Notes: generated by a model not told the origin, from the sequence alone. A DNA stretch of 64,000 nt from G051132615 sp051132615 (GCF_051132615.1 NZ_CP152375.1:1178001-1242000); one strand, 5' to 3'; shown: positions 9,248 through 18,087, counted from the first letter of the stretch. A program made the numbers and translations.

Positions 9248-9628
9248 TTACTCTGTAGCTTCAACTTCAGGCGCACGCTCAACTAACTCTACAAGAGCTA
9301 AAGGAGCATTATCATTTTGACGGAAACCATACTTCAAAATACGAACATACCCACCATTACGAGCAGCAAAACGAGGGCCTAGCTCATCAAACAATTTAAC
9401 CACAACATCACGATCACGTGTACGATTAAATGCTAAACGACGATTAGCCAAAGAAGGTTTTTTGCCTAAAGTAATCAATGGTTCAACAACTGAACGCAAT
9501 TCTTTAGCTTTAGGTAAAGTCGTTACGATTTGCTCATGTTGCAATAATGAGTTTGCCATATTGCGAAGCATAGCCAAACGATGGCTACTGGTACGATTTA
9601 ATTTACGATTACTATTACGATGACGCAT
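9248..9628 (-). CDS. rplQ: 50S ribosomal protein L17
   Basis: Large-subunit protein near the peptide exit tunnel. MRHRNSNRKLNRTSSHR is the universal bL17 N-terminus, so I start at the second Met (126 aa) instead of the upstream MK. It is the last gene of the alpha operon, 23 nt after rpoA and followed by the bidirectional terminator. The acidic tail VERAPEVEATE extends slightly beyond the conserved core. Confidence 0.96.
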   Translation of the reverse strand: MRHRNSNRKLNRTSSHRLAMLRNMANSLLQHEQIVTTLPKAKELRSVVEPLITLGKKPSLANRRLAFNRTRDRDVVVKLFDELGPRFAARNGGYVRILKYGFRQNDNAPLALVELVERAPEVEATE

Positions 9629-9651
9629 TTTCAATCCTTTAATCCAAATGC

Positions 9652-10635
9652 TTAAGGTTTTTCAAGCCCTGCAGGTGGCCAATTTTCTAACTTAGACCCT
9701 AAAGTCAACCCTTTTGATGCCAAAACCTCTTTAATTTCATTTAAAGATTTTCGACCCAAATTAGGTGTTTTTAGAAGCTCTGTTTCTGTACGTTGAATTA
9801 AATCGCCGATGTAGTAAATATCTTCTGCTTTCAAACAATTAGCAGAACGTACAGTTAACTCAAGTTCGTCGACAGGTCTTAATAAAACAGGGTCAATAGG
9901 TGGTGTTTTTTCAACCACTTCTTCAACAGGCGTACCTTCAAGATCAGCAAATATGAACATCTGATCAATCAAAATACGTGCCGCAGTACGTACAGCCTCC
10001 TCAGGCTCAATGACACCATTTGTTTCAATATCTAAAACCAAACGATCCAAGTCGGTTCTTTGTTCAACACGAGCTGACTCAACAGAAAAATTAACATAAT
10101 GAACAGGAGAAAAACTTGCATCCATTAATATGGTACCAATTTCACTATTATCATCTGCATTTTTTCGGCTAGAAACAGGTTGATATCCACGTCCCTTTTC
10201 AACTTTAATTTGCATTTCAATCTTGCCACCTGTGGCTAAATGACAAATCACATGATCAGGATTTACCAACTCAACATCATGAGGAAGTTCAATATCAGAA
10301 GCATATACTGGACCTGCAGCTTCTTTTTTCAAAGAAACAATAACCTTATCACGGCCATGTAACTTAAATACTAAACCTTTCAAATTGAGCAAAATATCAA
10401 CAACATCTTCTTGCACACCTTCAATTGCGGAATACTCATGCAAAACACCAGAGATGGTTACCTCTGTAGGTGCAAAACCATTCATTGATGACAATAAAAT
10501 GCGACGCAAAGCATTACCAAGTGTGTGACCGAAGCCACGTTCAAAAGGTTCCATTGCGACTTTAGCTCGAGTAGCAGAAAGAGGCTCTACGTCAATTAAA
10601 CGTGGTTTTAAAAATTCTGAAGCACTATTTTGCAT
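9652..10635 (-). CDS. rpoA: DNA-directed RNA polymerase subunit alpha
   Basis: 327 aa. The N-terminal dimerisation domain (GFGHTLGNALRRILLSS near residues 34-50) assembles the polymerase core. The C-terminal domain (from about residue 245, with LNEIKEVLASKGLTLG near the end) contacts UP elements and activators. Length and domain order are standard. It lies between rpsD and rplQ in the alpha operon. Confidence 0.97.
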   Translation of the reverse strand: MQNSASEFLKPRLIDVEPLSATRAKVAMEPFERGFGHTLGNALRRILLSSMNGFAPTEVTISGVLHEYSAIEGVQEDVVDILLNLKGLVFKLHGRDKVIVSLKKEAAGPVYASDIELPHDVELVNPDHVICHLATGGKIEMQIKVEKGRGYQPVSSRKNADDNSEIGTILMDASFSPVHYVNFSVESARVEQRTDLDRLVLDIETNGVIEPEEAVRTAARILIDQMFIFADLEGTPVEEVVEKTPPIDPVLLRPVDELELTVRSANCLKAEDIYYIGDLIQRTETELLKTPNLGRKSLNEIKEVLASKGLTLGSKLENWPPAGLEKP

Positions 10636-10661
10636 ACCGATATCCTTAACTTATCTAATGA

Positions 10662-11282
10662 TTACTTAGAGTAGAACTCGACAACAAGCTGCTCATTAAT
10701 ATCACCAGACAGCTCTGAACGCTCAGGCATGTTTTTAAAAGTCGCTTCCATTTTTTGAGCATCAACTGACACCCATTCTGGATAACCAATTTGAGCAGCC
10801 AACGCCAGTGCTTCTTGAATACGAACTTGTTTTCTTGCCTTCTCTCGAACAGAAACAACATCGCCTGCTTTAACTTGGTAAGAAGGGATATTTACAACTT
10901 GCCCATTTACCAACAGTGCCTTATGTGTCACTAATTGACGAGCTTCTGCTCTAGTAGAGCCAAAACCCATACGGTAAGCGACATTATCCAATCTAGACTC
11001 TAAAAGTTGCAATAAATTTTCGCCAGTAGAACCTTTTCTACGCTCTGCCTCAGCAAAATAGCGACGGAATTGACGTTCTAGAATACCGTAAATACGGCGA
11101 ATTTTTTGCTTTTCTCTTAACTGTAAACCATAGTCAGACAAACGGCTTTTTTTAGCACCATGCTGACCTGGAGGGGTATCTATCTTACATTTTGAATCAA
11201 GTGATCTTCTCGCACTTTTCAAGAACAAATCTGTTCCTTCGCGACGTGCTAATTTACACTTAGGACCAATATAACGTGCCAT
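10662..11282 (-). CDS. rpsD: 30S ribosomal protein S4
   Basis: Primary 16S-binding protein of 206 aa that initiates small-subunit assembly. MARYIGPKCKLARREGTDL is the uS4 start, and the S4 RNA-binding domain lies around residues 95-155 (SRLDNVAYRMGFGSTRAEARQ). In many proteobacteria S4 represses its own alpha operon. I see no convincing S4 pseudoknot upstream of rpsM here. It sits between rpsK and rpoA with short spacers. Confidence 0.97.
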   Translation of the reverse strand: MARYIGPKCKLARREGTDLFLKSARRSLDSKCKIDTPPGQHGAKKSRLSDYGLQLREKQKIRRIYGILERQFRRYFAEAERRKGSTGENLLQLLESRLDNVAYRMGFGSTRAEARQLVTHKALLVNGQVVNIPSYQVKAGDVVSVREKARKQVRIQEALALAAQIGYPEWVSVDAQKMEATFKNMPERSELSGDINEQLVVEFYSK

Positions 11283-11303
11283 AACTCTTAAACTCCAAAT
11301 TTA

Positions 11304-11699
11304 TTAAATACGACGTTTCTTCGGTGGACGACAGCCATTATGAGGAATGGGCGTTACGTCAGTAATGCTGGTAATTTTAAAACCAAGAGCGTTAAGCGCA
11401 CGAACAGATGATTCACGGCCAGGTCCAGGGCCTTTAATACGAACCTCTAAATTCTTTACACCATACTCTTGGGCAACTTTACCAGCAGCCTCAGCTGCAA
11501 TTTGAGCAGCAAAGGGTGTACTTTTTCGAGAACCTTTAAAACCAGCACCGCCAGAGGTAGCCCAAGATAATGCATTGCCTTGACGATCGGTAATAGTAAT
11601 GATGGTATTATTGAACGATGCATGAACGTGAACAATACCTTCACTAACGGTTTTACGAATTTTTTTGCGTACACGAGAAGCTGTGTTTGCTTTAGCCAT
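11304..11699 (-). CDS. rpsK: 30S ribosomal protein S11
   Basis: Platform protein of the small subunit, 131 aa, slightly basic. The conserved core GIVHVHASFNNTIITITD and the C-terminal PHNGCRPPKKRR are present. It is the second ribosomal gene of the alpha operon, 19 nt after rpsM. Confidence 0.97.
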   Translation of the reverse strand: MAKANTASRVRKKIRKTVSEGIVHVHASFNNTIITITDRQGNALSWATSGGAGFKGSRKSTPFAAQIAAEAAGKVAQEYGVKNLEVRIKGPGPGRESSVRALNALGFKITSITDVTPIPHNGCRPPKKRRI

Positions 11700-11718
11700 T
11701 TATTCTATCCTTAAATAA

Positions 11719-12081
11719 TTACTTCTTACCTGCGATTGCTTTACGTGGGCCTTTACGAGTACGCGCATTAGTACGAGTACGTTGACCACGACATGGCAAA
11801 CCACGACGGTGACGATAGCCACGATAACATCCCATATCCATCAATCTCTTGATGCTCATGGTTACTTCGCGACGTAAATCACCTTCTACTTCAAATTGAG
11901 CTACCTGATCACGTAAAGCTTCAAGCTCAGCATCAGTTAAATCTTTTACCTTAGCAGCAGGATTAACACCTGCATTTTGGCAAATCAATTTAGCTCTCGT
12001 ACTCCCAACACCGTAAATAGCTTGTAAGCCGATTACAGCATGAGCATTATTAGGGATATTTACCCCTGCAATACGGGCCAT
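11719..12081 (-). CDS. rpsM: 30S ribosomal protein S13
   Basis: Head protein of the small subunit that contacts the P-site tRNA and L5. The start at MARIAGVNIPNN (120 aa) is the family N-terminus. An upstream in-frame extension is discarded because a clear AAGGAAAAA site precedes this ATG. The basic tail RTRTNARTRKGPRKAIAGKK ends the protein. It is the first gene of the alpha operon proper, 56 nt downstream of rpmJ. Confidence 0.97.
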   Translation of the reverse strand: MARIAGVNIPNNAHAVIGLQAIYGVGSTRAKLICQNAGVNPAAKVKDLTDAELEALRDQVAQFEVEGDLRREVTMSIKRLMDMGCYRGYRHRRGLPCRGQRTRTNARTRKGPRKAIAGKK

Positions 12082-12137
12082 AATTTTTCCTTCAGAGCAA
12101 AACAATAAATATTAACATAAAACTAAGGTTAAATAAA

Positions 12138-12251
12138 CTAACCTTGTCTTTGCTTATGGCGTGGGTCTGTGCAAATTACACGAACCACACGATTTCGACG
12201 AATCACTTTGCAGTGTCGACAAATCTTTTTAACAGAAGGCTGAACTTTCAT
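12138..12251 (-). CDS. rpmJ: 50S ribosomal protein L36
   Basis: A 37-codon gene found by reading the gap between infA and rpsM on the minus strand. The product begins MKVQPSVKKICRHC and ends DPRHKQRQG. CxxC plus a later Cys and His form the zinc ribbon, so this is the zinc-binding (C+) form of bL36. Position between infA and rpsM matches the standard secY-infA-rpmJ-rpsM order. Confidence 0.95.
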   Translation of the reverse strand: MKVQPSVKKICRHCKVIRRNRVVRVICTDPRHKQRQG

Positions 12252-12274
12252 TTAGCAACGATCCTTTCAATAAA

Positions 12275-12493
12275 TTATTTAGCGCGAAACACAATTCGAG
12301 CACGAGTTAAATCATAAGGGGTCATTTCAACAGTTACTTTATCACCTGGAGAAATACGAATATAGTGCATACGCATTTTCCCTGAAATATGCCCCAAAAC
12401 TTCATGATCATTTTCTAAACGTACTCGGAAAGTTGCATTAGGCAACATTTCTATAATTTCGCCTTGCATTTGTATTGTATCTTCTTTAGCCAT
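12275..12493 (-). CDS. infA: Translation initiation factor IF-1
   Basis: OB-fold factor of 72 aa that occupies the ribosomal A site during initiation. The start at MAKEDTIQMQGEIIE is the universal N-terminus; the five codons before it were trimmed. It begins only 4 nt after the secY stop, which suggests coupled translation. Location between secY and rpmJ is common in betaproteobacteria. Confidence 0.97.
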   Translation of the reverse strand: MAKEDTIQMQGEIIEMLPNATFRVRLENDHEVLGHISGKMRMHYIRISPGDKVTVEMTPYDLTRARIVFRAK

Positions 12494-12497
12494 CAAC

Positions 12498-13820
12498 TTA
12501 CCTAGCACTTCCTGAAGTATTTCTAAAGTTCGCTTTTTTCATCAAATGTTCATATTGATGATTCATCATATAAGAAGCAATTTGAGTTCTAAAATCCATA
12601 GTGACAACAACCATAATCAACAACGATGTACCACCAAAATAAAATGGCAAATTAAAACCTTGGGCCAATAACTGAGGCAAAATACAAACGATTGTGATAT
12701 AAATTGCACCATAAAAAGTCAGATTCAAAATCACCTTCTCAATATATTTAGATGTTTGCTCACCTGGACGAATGCCAGGAACAAAAGCACCACTTTTCTT
12801 CAAATTATCTGCAACATCTCTTGGATTAAAAGTCAGAGCTGTATAGAAATAACAGAAGAAAATAATTGCTACTGAGAATAACAACAAATACAACGGTTGT
12901 CCTGGCGCAAAATAACTAAAAACTGTTTTTAACCAAGACAATGAATCAATTGAACCAAACCAATCAAGAATGGTGGATGGAAACAAAATAATGCTTGAAG
13001 CGAAAATAGGAGGAATCACACCAGCCATATTTAGCTTATAAGGCATATGTGTACTCTGCCCTTGCATAATTTTATTACCAACCTGACGTTTAGCATAATG
13101 TACCGGAATTTTCCTTTGGCCACTTTCTATATAAACAACAGCAAAAGTAACAGCTAAAGCACCTACAAGCAACAAAATTGCCACAGGTAACTGTATAGCA
13201 CCTTTACTGGTTAACTCTAGTAACTGACCAATTGCACCAGGCACACCAGCAGCAATACCTGTACAAATAATCAAAGAAATACCATTACCTACACCACGTT
13301 CAGTAATTTGCTCCCCTAGCCACATTAAAAACATGGTACCCGTCACCAAACTCACTGTACATGACAAATAAAACTCAGCAGGAGAGATAACAACAAGTCC
13401 TGGTCTAGATAAAACCAAGCCAGCTGCAGCAAAACTTTGCGCTGTTGCCAATAAAACTGTTCCTATTCGAGTATATTTGGTAATTTTCCTTCTTCCTGCT
13501 TCACCTTCTTTTTTTAAAGCCTTTAAAGAAGGAATAATTTCAGATGCCAATTGCACAACAATGGAGGCTGAAATATAGGGCATAATCCCGATCGCAAATA
13601 TCGAAAACCGAGAAAGAGAACCACCTGAAAACATATTCAACATACCCAGAATACCATCTTTAGCACTTTCAAACTCTCTTGCTAAAAGTAAAGGATCTAC
13701 TCCAGGTACAGGAATATGTGCACCGATACGAAAAACGATCAGTGCACCAATCAGAAACAGTAATCTGCTTTTTAAATCGCCGAACTTAGCCAATCCAGTT
13801 GCGGAAGTATTATTAGCCAC
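12498..13820 (-). CDS. secY: Preprotein translocase subunit SecY
   Basis: Channel-forming subunit of the SecYEG translocon in the inner membrane. 440 aa with about ten hydrophobic segments. Recognisable elements are RIGAHIPVPGVDP in the first periplasmic part, the plug region SGGSLSRFSIFAIGIMPYI, and GERGxG-like TERGVGNGISLII. The C-terminal cytosolic loop is NPRDVADNLKKSGAFVPGIRPG. It follows rplO by 14 nt as the usual end of the spc operon. Confidence 0.97.
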   Translation of the reverse strand: MANNTSATGLAKFGDLKSRLLFLIGALIVFRIGAHIPVPGVDPLLLAREFESAKDGILGMLNMFSGGSLSRFSIFAIGIMPYISASIVVQLASEIIPSLKALKKEGEAGRRKITKYTRIGTVLLATAQSFAAAGLVLSRPGLVVISPAEFYLSCTVSLVTGTMFLMWLGEQITERGVGNGISLIICTGIAAGVPGAIGQLLELTSKGAIQLPVAILLLVGALAVTFAVVYIESGQRKIPVHYAKRQVGNKIMQGQSTHMPYKLNMAGVIPPIFASSIILFPSTILDWFGSIDSLSWLKTVFSYFAPGQPLYLLLFSVAIIFFCYFYTALTFNPRDVADNLKKSGAFVPGIRPGEQTSKYIEKVILNLTFYGAIYITIVCILPQLLAQGFNLPFYFGGTSLLIMVVVTMDFRTQIASYMMNHQYEHLMKKANFRNTSGSAR

Positions 13821-13834
13821 AGTTTATGCCTCTA

Positions 13835-14269
13835 TTATTCAACTAAGCTACCGCCAGCTGCTTCAATTGCAGCTTTAGCACCTTTAGTTGCTTTGATTCC
13901 AACTAACTTCACTGCTTTATCAATTTGACCTGATAAAATCACTTTTGCAGTTAATGTTTGCATTGGTATGATACCTGCTTGTTTTAACGCCAACAAATCA
14001 ATTTCTTCTACAGGCAACAAAGCAAGTTCATGCAAACGCACTTCGGCAACAAAAGGAGCAGACATAGATTTAAAACCACGCTTAGGCAAACGGCGTTGTA
14101 AAGGCATTTGACCACCTTCAAAACCTACCTTATGAAAACCACCTGAACGACTTTTTTGACCTTTATGTCCACGCCCACAAGTTTTACCAAGACCACTGCC
14201 TATACCACGGCCTACTCTACGTTTAGCATGTGTTGCACCAACACCTGGTTGAATAGTATGCAATAACAT
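13835..14269 (-). CDS. rplO: 50S ribosomal protein L15
   Basis: 144-aa large-subunit protein. The glycine- and lysine-rich N-terminal extension, with GRGIGSGLGKTCGRGHKGQKSR broken over residues 20-42, is diagnostic of uL15. It is located between rpmD (2-nt spacer) and secY. Confidence 0.96.
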   Translation of the reverse strand: MLLHTIQPGVGATHAKRRVGRGIGSGLGKTCGRGHKGQKSRSGGFHKVGFEGGQMPLQRRLPKRGFKSMSAPFVAEVRLHELALLPVEEIDLLALKQAGIIPMQTLTAKVILSGQIDKAVKLVGIKATKGAKAAIEAAGGSLVE

Positions 14270-14271
14270 AA

Positions 14272-14460
14272 TTAGTCCTCAACTTTTAATAGGTAGCTAA
14301 TTTTATTGATCATGCCACGATTTTCAGGCGTATCTAAAACTTCTACCGTCTGTTCACGTTTTTTCAGACCCAAACCACGAGCGCAGGCTCTATGTGCTTC
14401 GATGCGTCCAATTAAACTCTTTACTAAAGTTACTTTGAGAGTTTTTGCGTTTTTTGACAT
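14272..14460 (-). CDS. rpmD: 50S ribosomal protein L30
   Basis: 62-aa single-domain protein of the large subunit. The core TLKVTLVKSLIGR and the short C-terminal part GMINKISYLLKVED match bacterial uL30 of about 60 aa. It is separated from rpsE by 1 nt and from rplO by 2 nt, so translation is probably coupled. Confidence 0.96.
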   Translation of the reverse strand: MSKNAKTLKVTLVKSLIGRIEAHRACARGLGLKKREQTVEVLDTPENRGMINKISYLLKVED

Positions 14461-14461
14461 A

Positions 14462-14971
14462 TCACTCTCCCAAAATTTCTTCTACTGTTAAACCGCGTTT
14501 TGCAGCAATTTGAGATGGTGTATAAATTTTATTTAAACCATCTAATGTTGCACGAACGATGTTATAAGGATTAGTTGAACCATGCACCTTAGCAGAAATA
14601 TTATGGATACCCATCGCGTCAAAAACCAAACGCATAGGACCACCAGCTTTAATACCATTACCTTCTTTAGCAGGTTGCATAAACACTGTTGTTGCACCAT
14701 GTTTACCCACTACTGCATGATGAATCGTACCGTCTTTAAGAGGAATTTTCACCATATTTCTACGTGCTTGATCCATCGCTTTTTGTACAGCTACAGGAAC
14801 TTCTTTTGATTTTCCCTTACCCATACCAATGCGACCATCACCGTCACCTACCACAGTTAATGCAGAGAAAGCCATAATACGACCACCCTTAACCACTTTT
14901 GTTACGCGGTTAACAGAGACCATTTTTTCAACTAAGCCATCACCACGATCATCAGTTTCATGTTTTGCCAT
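14462..14971 (-). CDS. rpsE: 30S ribosomal protein S5
   Basis: 169 aa, involved in translational fidelity at the S4/S5 interface. The N-terminal double-stranded-RNA-binding part contains VNRVTKVVKGGR, and the loop GGRIMAFSALTVVGDGDGR is where spectinomycin-resistance changes usually fall. The start at MAKHETDDRG is preceded by GGAG at 8 nt; an upstream MII extension was trimmed. Confidence 0.96.
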   Translation of the reverse strand: MAKHETDDRGDGLVEKMVSVNRVTKVVKGGRIMAFSALTVVGDGDGRIGMGKGKSKEVPVAVQKAMDQARRNMVKIPLKDGTIHHAVVGKHGATTVFMQPAKEGNGIKAGGPMRLVFDAMGIHNISAKVHGSTNPYNIVRATLDGLNKIYTPSQIAAKRGLTVEEILGE

Positions 14972-14988
14972 TATGATCACTCCACAAA

Positions 14989-15342
14989 TTAGAAGCTTAA
15001 ACCATGCTCACGCGCGGCTTCAGCAAGAGCTTTTACACGTCCATGGTATCTAAAACCAGAACGATCAAAAGCTACTTTATCAACACCTACAGCTTTGGCT
15101 TTTTCAGCAATTGCTTTACCTACCAATTGAGCTGCAGCAACATTTCCGCCAGACTTAACCTGCCCTTTTACATCAGCTTGTACAGTTGAAGCCTGAGCTA
15201 AAACTTTATCACCCTCAGCACTGATGATTTGAGCATATATATGGTTATTACTGCGAAAAACACATAAACGAACCATATTCAGTTCCGCAATTTTGGCACG
15301 AGTTTTGCGTGCTCGACGGATCCTAGAAATACTTTTATCCAT
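14989..15342 (-). CDS. rplR: 50S ribosomal protein L18
   Basis: 117-aa 5S-rRNA-binding protein of the central protuberance. RRARKTRAKIAE at the N-terminus and DRSGFRYHGRVKALAEAARE at the C-terminus (part quoted) are typical uL18. It lies between rplF and rpsE with spacers of 16 and 17 nt. Confidence 0.96.
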   Translation of the reverse strand: MDKSISRIRRARKTRAKIAELNMVRLCVFRSNNHIYAQIISAEGDKVLAQASTVQADVKGQVKSGGNVAAAQLVGKAIAEKAKAVGVDKVAFDRSGFRYHGRVKALAEAAREHGLSF

Positions 15343-15358
15343 AATTTGATGGCCTCAA

Positions 15359-15892
15359 TTATTTTTTCTTGGTCTCTTTAAGTACAACCACTTCATCAAC
15401 ATAACGCACACCTTTACCTTTATAAGGCTCTGGAGAACGATAAGCACGAATTTCTGCAGCGACTTGACCTACTTTTTGTTTATCAACACCTTTAATAATA
15501 ATTTCGGTTTGAGAAGGTGTTTGTACAGTTACGCCCTCAGGCATTTTATGTACAACTGGATGAGAAAAGCCTAAAGATAAATTAACTGCATCACCTTGTG
15601 CTTGAGCACGATAACCCACACCAATCAATTGAAGTTTTTTCTCAAAACCTTGAGAAACACCAACAACCATATTATTAACTAAAGCTCTTAATGTTCCAGA
15701 CATCGCTTGGGCGTGTTTAGAATCATTATTAACAGCAAAAGTAATTTGACCATTGTCTAATGCAATTGCAACATCATCCGTTAAAGGTAGATCAAGGGAC
15801 CCTAAACTACCTTTAATAGTCATTTTTTGCGCATCAAATTTAACATCTACTCCAGAAGGAACAGCCACTGGATTTTTTGCTACTCGTGACAT
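15359..15892 (-). CDS. rplF: 50S ribosomal protein L6
   Basis: 177 aa with the duplicated uL6 fold. MSRVAKNPVAVPSGV starts it and SPEPYKGKGVRY lies in the conserved C-terminal RNA-binding part. It sits near the factor-binding site of the large subunit. Spc-operon position between rpsH and rplR. Confidence 0.97.
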   Translation of the reverse strand: MSRVAKNPVAVPSGVDVKFDAQKMTIKGSLGSLDLPLTDDVAIALDNGQITFAVNNDSKHAQAMSGTLRALVNNMVVGVSQGFEKKLQLIGVGYRAQAQGDAVNLSLGFSHPVVHKMPEGVTVQTPSQTEIIIKGVDKQKVGQVAAEIRAYRSPEPYKGKGVRYVDEVVVLKETKKK

Positions 15893-15907
15893 TTTATCTC
15901 CCTTCTA

Positions 15908-16303
15908 TTATGCGACGACACACAAAAGTTCACCACCAACACCGTTTGCGCGCGCTTTACGATCAGTCATCACACCTTTTGATGTTGTGACAATCGCAAT
16001 ACCCAAACCATTCATCACGCTAGGGATATTGTCAGAACCTTTATAAATTCTCAAACCTGGACGAGAAACACGCTCAATACGCTCAATAACTGGGCGACCA
16101 GCATAGTATTTCAATTCAATATCTAATGTTGGTTTAACTGAATCAGATGAAACAGAAAAACTTTCAACATAACCTTCATCTTTTAAAACTTGCGCAATGG
16201 CTTGTTTCAATTTAGAAGAAGGCATAGACACTGTTGCTTTTCCAGCTCTTTGTGCATTACGGATACGTGTCAACATATCTGAAATAGGATCATGCATACT
16301 CAT
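15908..16303 (-). CDS. rpsH: 30S ribosomal protein S8
   Basis: 131-aa primary 16S-binding protein. It begins MSMHDPISDMLTRIRNAQ and ends with the uS8 signature GVMTDRKARANGVGGELL. GGAG with an 8-nt spacer supports the first Met. In E. coli S8 represses the spc operon by binding the rplX/rplE junction. Here that junction is only 12 nt long, so any control must use another site, perhaps the leader at 17896-18036. Confidence 0.97.
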   Translation of the reverse strand: MSMHDPISDMLTRIRNAQRAGKATVSMPSSKLKQAIAQVLKDEGYVESFSVSSDSVKPTLDIELKYYAGRPVIERIERVSRPGLRIYKGSDNIPSVMNGLGIAIVTTSKGVMTDRKARANGVGGELLCVVA

Positions 16304-16317
16304 TTTTTAATCTCCTA

Positions 16318-16623
16318 TTACCAGCTTGCTTTAACCACACCAGGAATTTCACCGCGCATAGAAATCTCGCGAATCTTGGTACGGCCTAGGCCAAATTTAC
16401 GGAATGTCCCACGTGGGCGACCTGTCAATGCACAACGACGACGTTGGCGTACTGGTAAAGCATTACGTGGAATTGATTGTAATTTTAAACGTGCTTCAAA
16501 ACGCTCTTCAGAAGACAATGATTCGTTATTAATGATAGCGAATAACTCTTCACGTTTAGCAGCATATTTCGCCACTAATTTTGTACGTTTGTTTTCACGG
16601 TTAATTAATGCAAGTGTTGCCAT
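16318..16623 (-). CDS. rpsN: 30S ribosomal protein S14
   Basis: 101-aa protein of the 30S head, the long zinc-free form without CxxC pairs. The core CALTGRPRGTFRKFGLGRTK is the uS14 signature. The start is the ATG at MATLALINREN; the track upstream of it begins at a TTG and was trimmed. It follows rplE by 5 nt. Confidence 0.96.
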   Translation of the reverse strand: MATLALINRENKRTKLVAKYAAKREELFAIINNESLSSEERFEARLKLQSIPRNALPVRQRRRCALTGRPRGTFRKFGLGRTKIREISMRGEIPGVVKASW

Positions 16624-16628
16624 ATGTA

Positions 16629-17171
16629 TCAACCTTTAAATGGAAACTTGAACAAAGCCAAAAGTGCTTTAGCTTCTTCATCAGTTTTTGCCGTAGTAGT
16701 AATGGTAATATTCAAACCGCGTAATGCATCAATTTTATCATATTCAATTTCTGGGAATATGATTTGCTCGCGCACACCCATATTGTAATTACCACGCCCG
16801 TCAAATGATTTACCACTTACACCACGGAAGTCACGAACTCGAGGCAAAGCAATGCTGACCAAACGGTCTAAAAACTCATACATTCTTTCGCGACGAAGTG
16901 TTACTTTACATCCAATCGGATAATCATCACGGATTTTGAAACCTGCAATAGATTTACGTGCCACTGTCACCACTGGTTTTTGGCCAGCAATTTTAGTTAA
17001 ATCACCTACAGCATGCTCCATTACTTTTTTATCGGCTACAGCTTCACCCACACCCATATTTAAAGTAATTTTTTCAATTTTAGGAACTTGCATGATGGTT
17101 TTATAACCAAACTGTTTCATCATTTCTGGCACAACAGTATTTTTATAAAAATCGCTTAAACGTGCTGTCAT
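16629..17171 (-). CDS. rplE: 50S ribosomal protein L5
   Basis: 180-aa 5S-rRNA-binding protein. Diagnostic parts are PKIEKITLNMGVGEAV, GCKVTLRRERMYEFLDRL and the C-terminal DEEAKALLALFKFPF. Two adjacent ATG codons are present; the second is better spaced from GGAG. Located between rplX and rpsN. Confidence 0.96.
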   Translation of the reverse strand: MTARLSDFYKNTVVPEMMKQFGYKTIMQVPKIEKITLNMGVGEAVADKKVMEHAVGDLTKIAGQKPVVTVARKSIAGFKIRDDYPIGCKVTLRRERMYEFLDRLVSIALPRVRDFRGVSGKSFDGRGNYNMGVREQIIFPEIEYDKIDALRGLNITITTTAKTDEEAKALLALFKFPFKG

Positions 17172-17183
17172 CATCTACTCCAA

Positions 17184-17507
17184 TTAAGCGCCAATTTGCG
17201 CGCCATTTGATTTATATACACGTACGCGTTTAACTTTGCCATTTTCCTCAACTTCTTTAATACCAACGCGATCTGCTTTTTGTGTTTCTGGATTCAAAAT
17301 AGCTACGTTAGAGATATCAAGAGGCATTGCTTTTAGCGTAATACCACCGGCAATATTGCGCATTGGGTTTGGTTTTTGATGCTTTTTAACAACATTTAAA
17401 CCTTCAACGATTACTTTACCGTCTAAAACCTGAATAACCGCACCTTTTTTGCCTTTATCTTTACCTGCAATCACAATAACTTGATCGCCTTTAAGAATTT
17501 TTTGCAT
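17184..17507 (-). CDS. rplX: 50S ribosomal protein L24
   Basis: 107 aa, an early assembly protein with a KOW motif (KGDQVIVIAGKDKGKKGAV, residues 5-23, part quoted). The start at MQKILKGD is correct by family comparison. The 16 codons before it overlap the end of rplN and were removed. Confidence 0.96.
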   Translation of the reverse strand: MQKILKGDQVIVIAGKDKGKKGAVIQVLDGKVIVEGLNVVKKHQKPNPMRNIAGGITLKAMPLDISNVAILNPETQKADRVGIKEVEENGKVKRVRVYKSNGAQIGA

Positions 17508-17526
17508 ACGTCTGTCCCCCTTTGAC

Positions 17527-17895
17527 TTATAAAACTTCTGGAGCCAAAGAAACAATTTTCATAAAGCGCTCTGTACGCAACTCACGAGTCACTGGACCAA
17601 AAATACGGGTACCAATAGGCTCTAATTTTGCATTCAGTAACACTGCCGCATTACCGTCGAATTTAATCAACGCACCATCAGGACGACGCACACCTTTAGC
17701 AGTTCTTACAACAACTGCATTACATACATCACCTTTTTTCACACGCCCACGTGGTGCTGCATCTTTAACTGTTACCTTGATGACATCACCAACAGAGGCA
17801 TAACGACGCTTAGAACCGCCAAGAACTTTGATGCACATAACGCGACGAGCACCTGAGTTATCAGCCACATCTAGCATGGTCTGCATTTGTATCAT
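17527..17895 (-). CDS. rplN: 50S ribosomal protein L14
   Basis: 122 aa, one of the most conserved large-subunit proteins. It begins MIQMQTMLDVADNSGARRV and ends with RELRTERFMKIVSLAPEVL. It is preceded by a 192-nt non-coding interval with a promoter and a folded leader, so it is probably the first gene of a separately transcribed spc unit. Confidence 0.97.
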   Translation of the reverse strand: MIQMQTMLDVADNSGARRVMCIKVLGGSKRRYASVGDVIKVTVKDAAPRGRVKKGDVCNAVVVRTAKGVRRPDGALIKFDGNAAVLLNAKLEPIGTRIFGPVTRELRTERFMKIVSLAPEVL

Positions 17896-17920
17896 TTTTG
17901 ATTACCTTTCATCCAACTTA

Positions 17921-18018
17921 GCTTATCTCTTTTGAATAACTGATTCAAAACCACAAGGGTTCTAATAAGCCAGTCTTGGATCCCGAGGGGAAAACCCTGA
18001 AATAAATTTCAGGCCAAG
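17921..18018 (-). promoter_or_regulatory. Structured mRNA leader upstream of rplN (candidate ribosomal-protein autoregulatory element)
   Basis: On the minus strand a predicted promoter is followed by two structured blocks. The first is a stem CTTGG/CCAAG (18014-18018 with 17975-17979) enclosing a perfect CCTGAAAT/ATTTCAGG hairpin (17996-18013). The second is a possible three-way junction: outer stem GCTTAT/ATAAGC (17921-17926 with 17965-17970) enclosing hairpins TTGAAT/ATTCAA (17932-17948) and AACC/GGTT (17949-17961). The block ends 25 nt before rplN. The pairing is seen in the sequence; a regulatory role is inference. Confidence 0.45.
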
Positions 18019-18030
18019 AAAAAAAATGAG

Positions 18031-18059
18031 AGCTTACATGAATTTCTTAATATATGCAA
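18031..18059 (-). promoter_or_regulatory. Putative internal promoter of the spc operon
   Basis: Minus-strand TTGCAT (18054-18059) and TAAGCT (18031-18036) are 17 nt apart, between rpsQ and rplN. It would start transcription directly before the structured leader. Confidence 0.45.
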
Positions 18060-18087
18060 GCCCTCAGCTTTACTACTTCATATTTTT

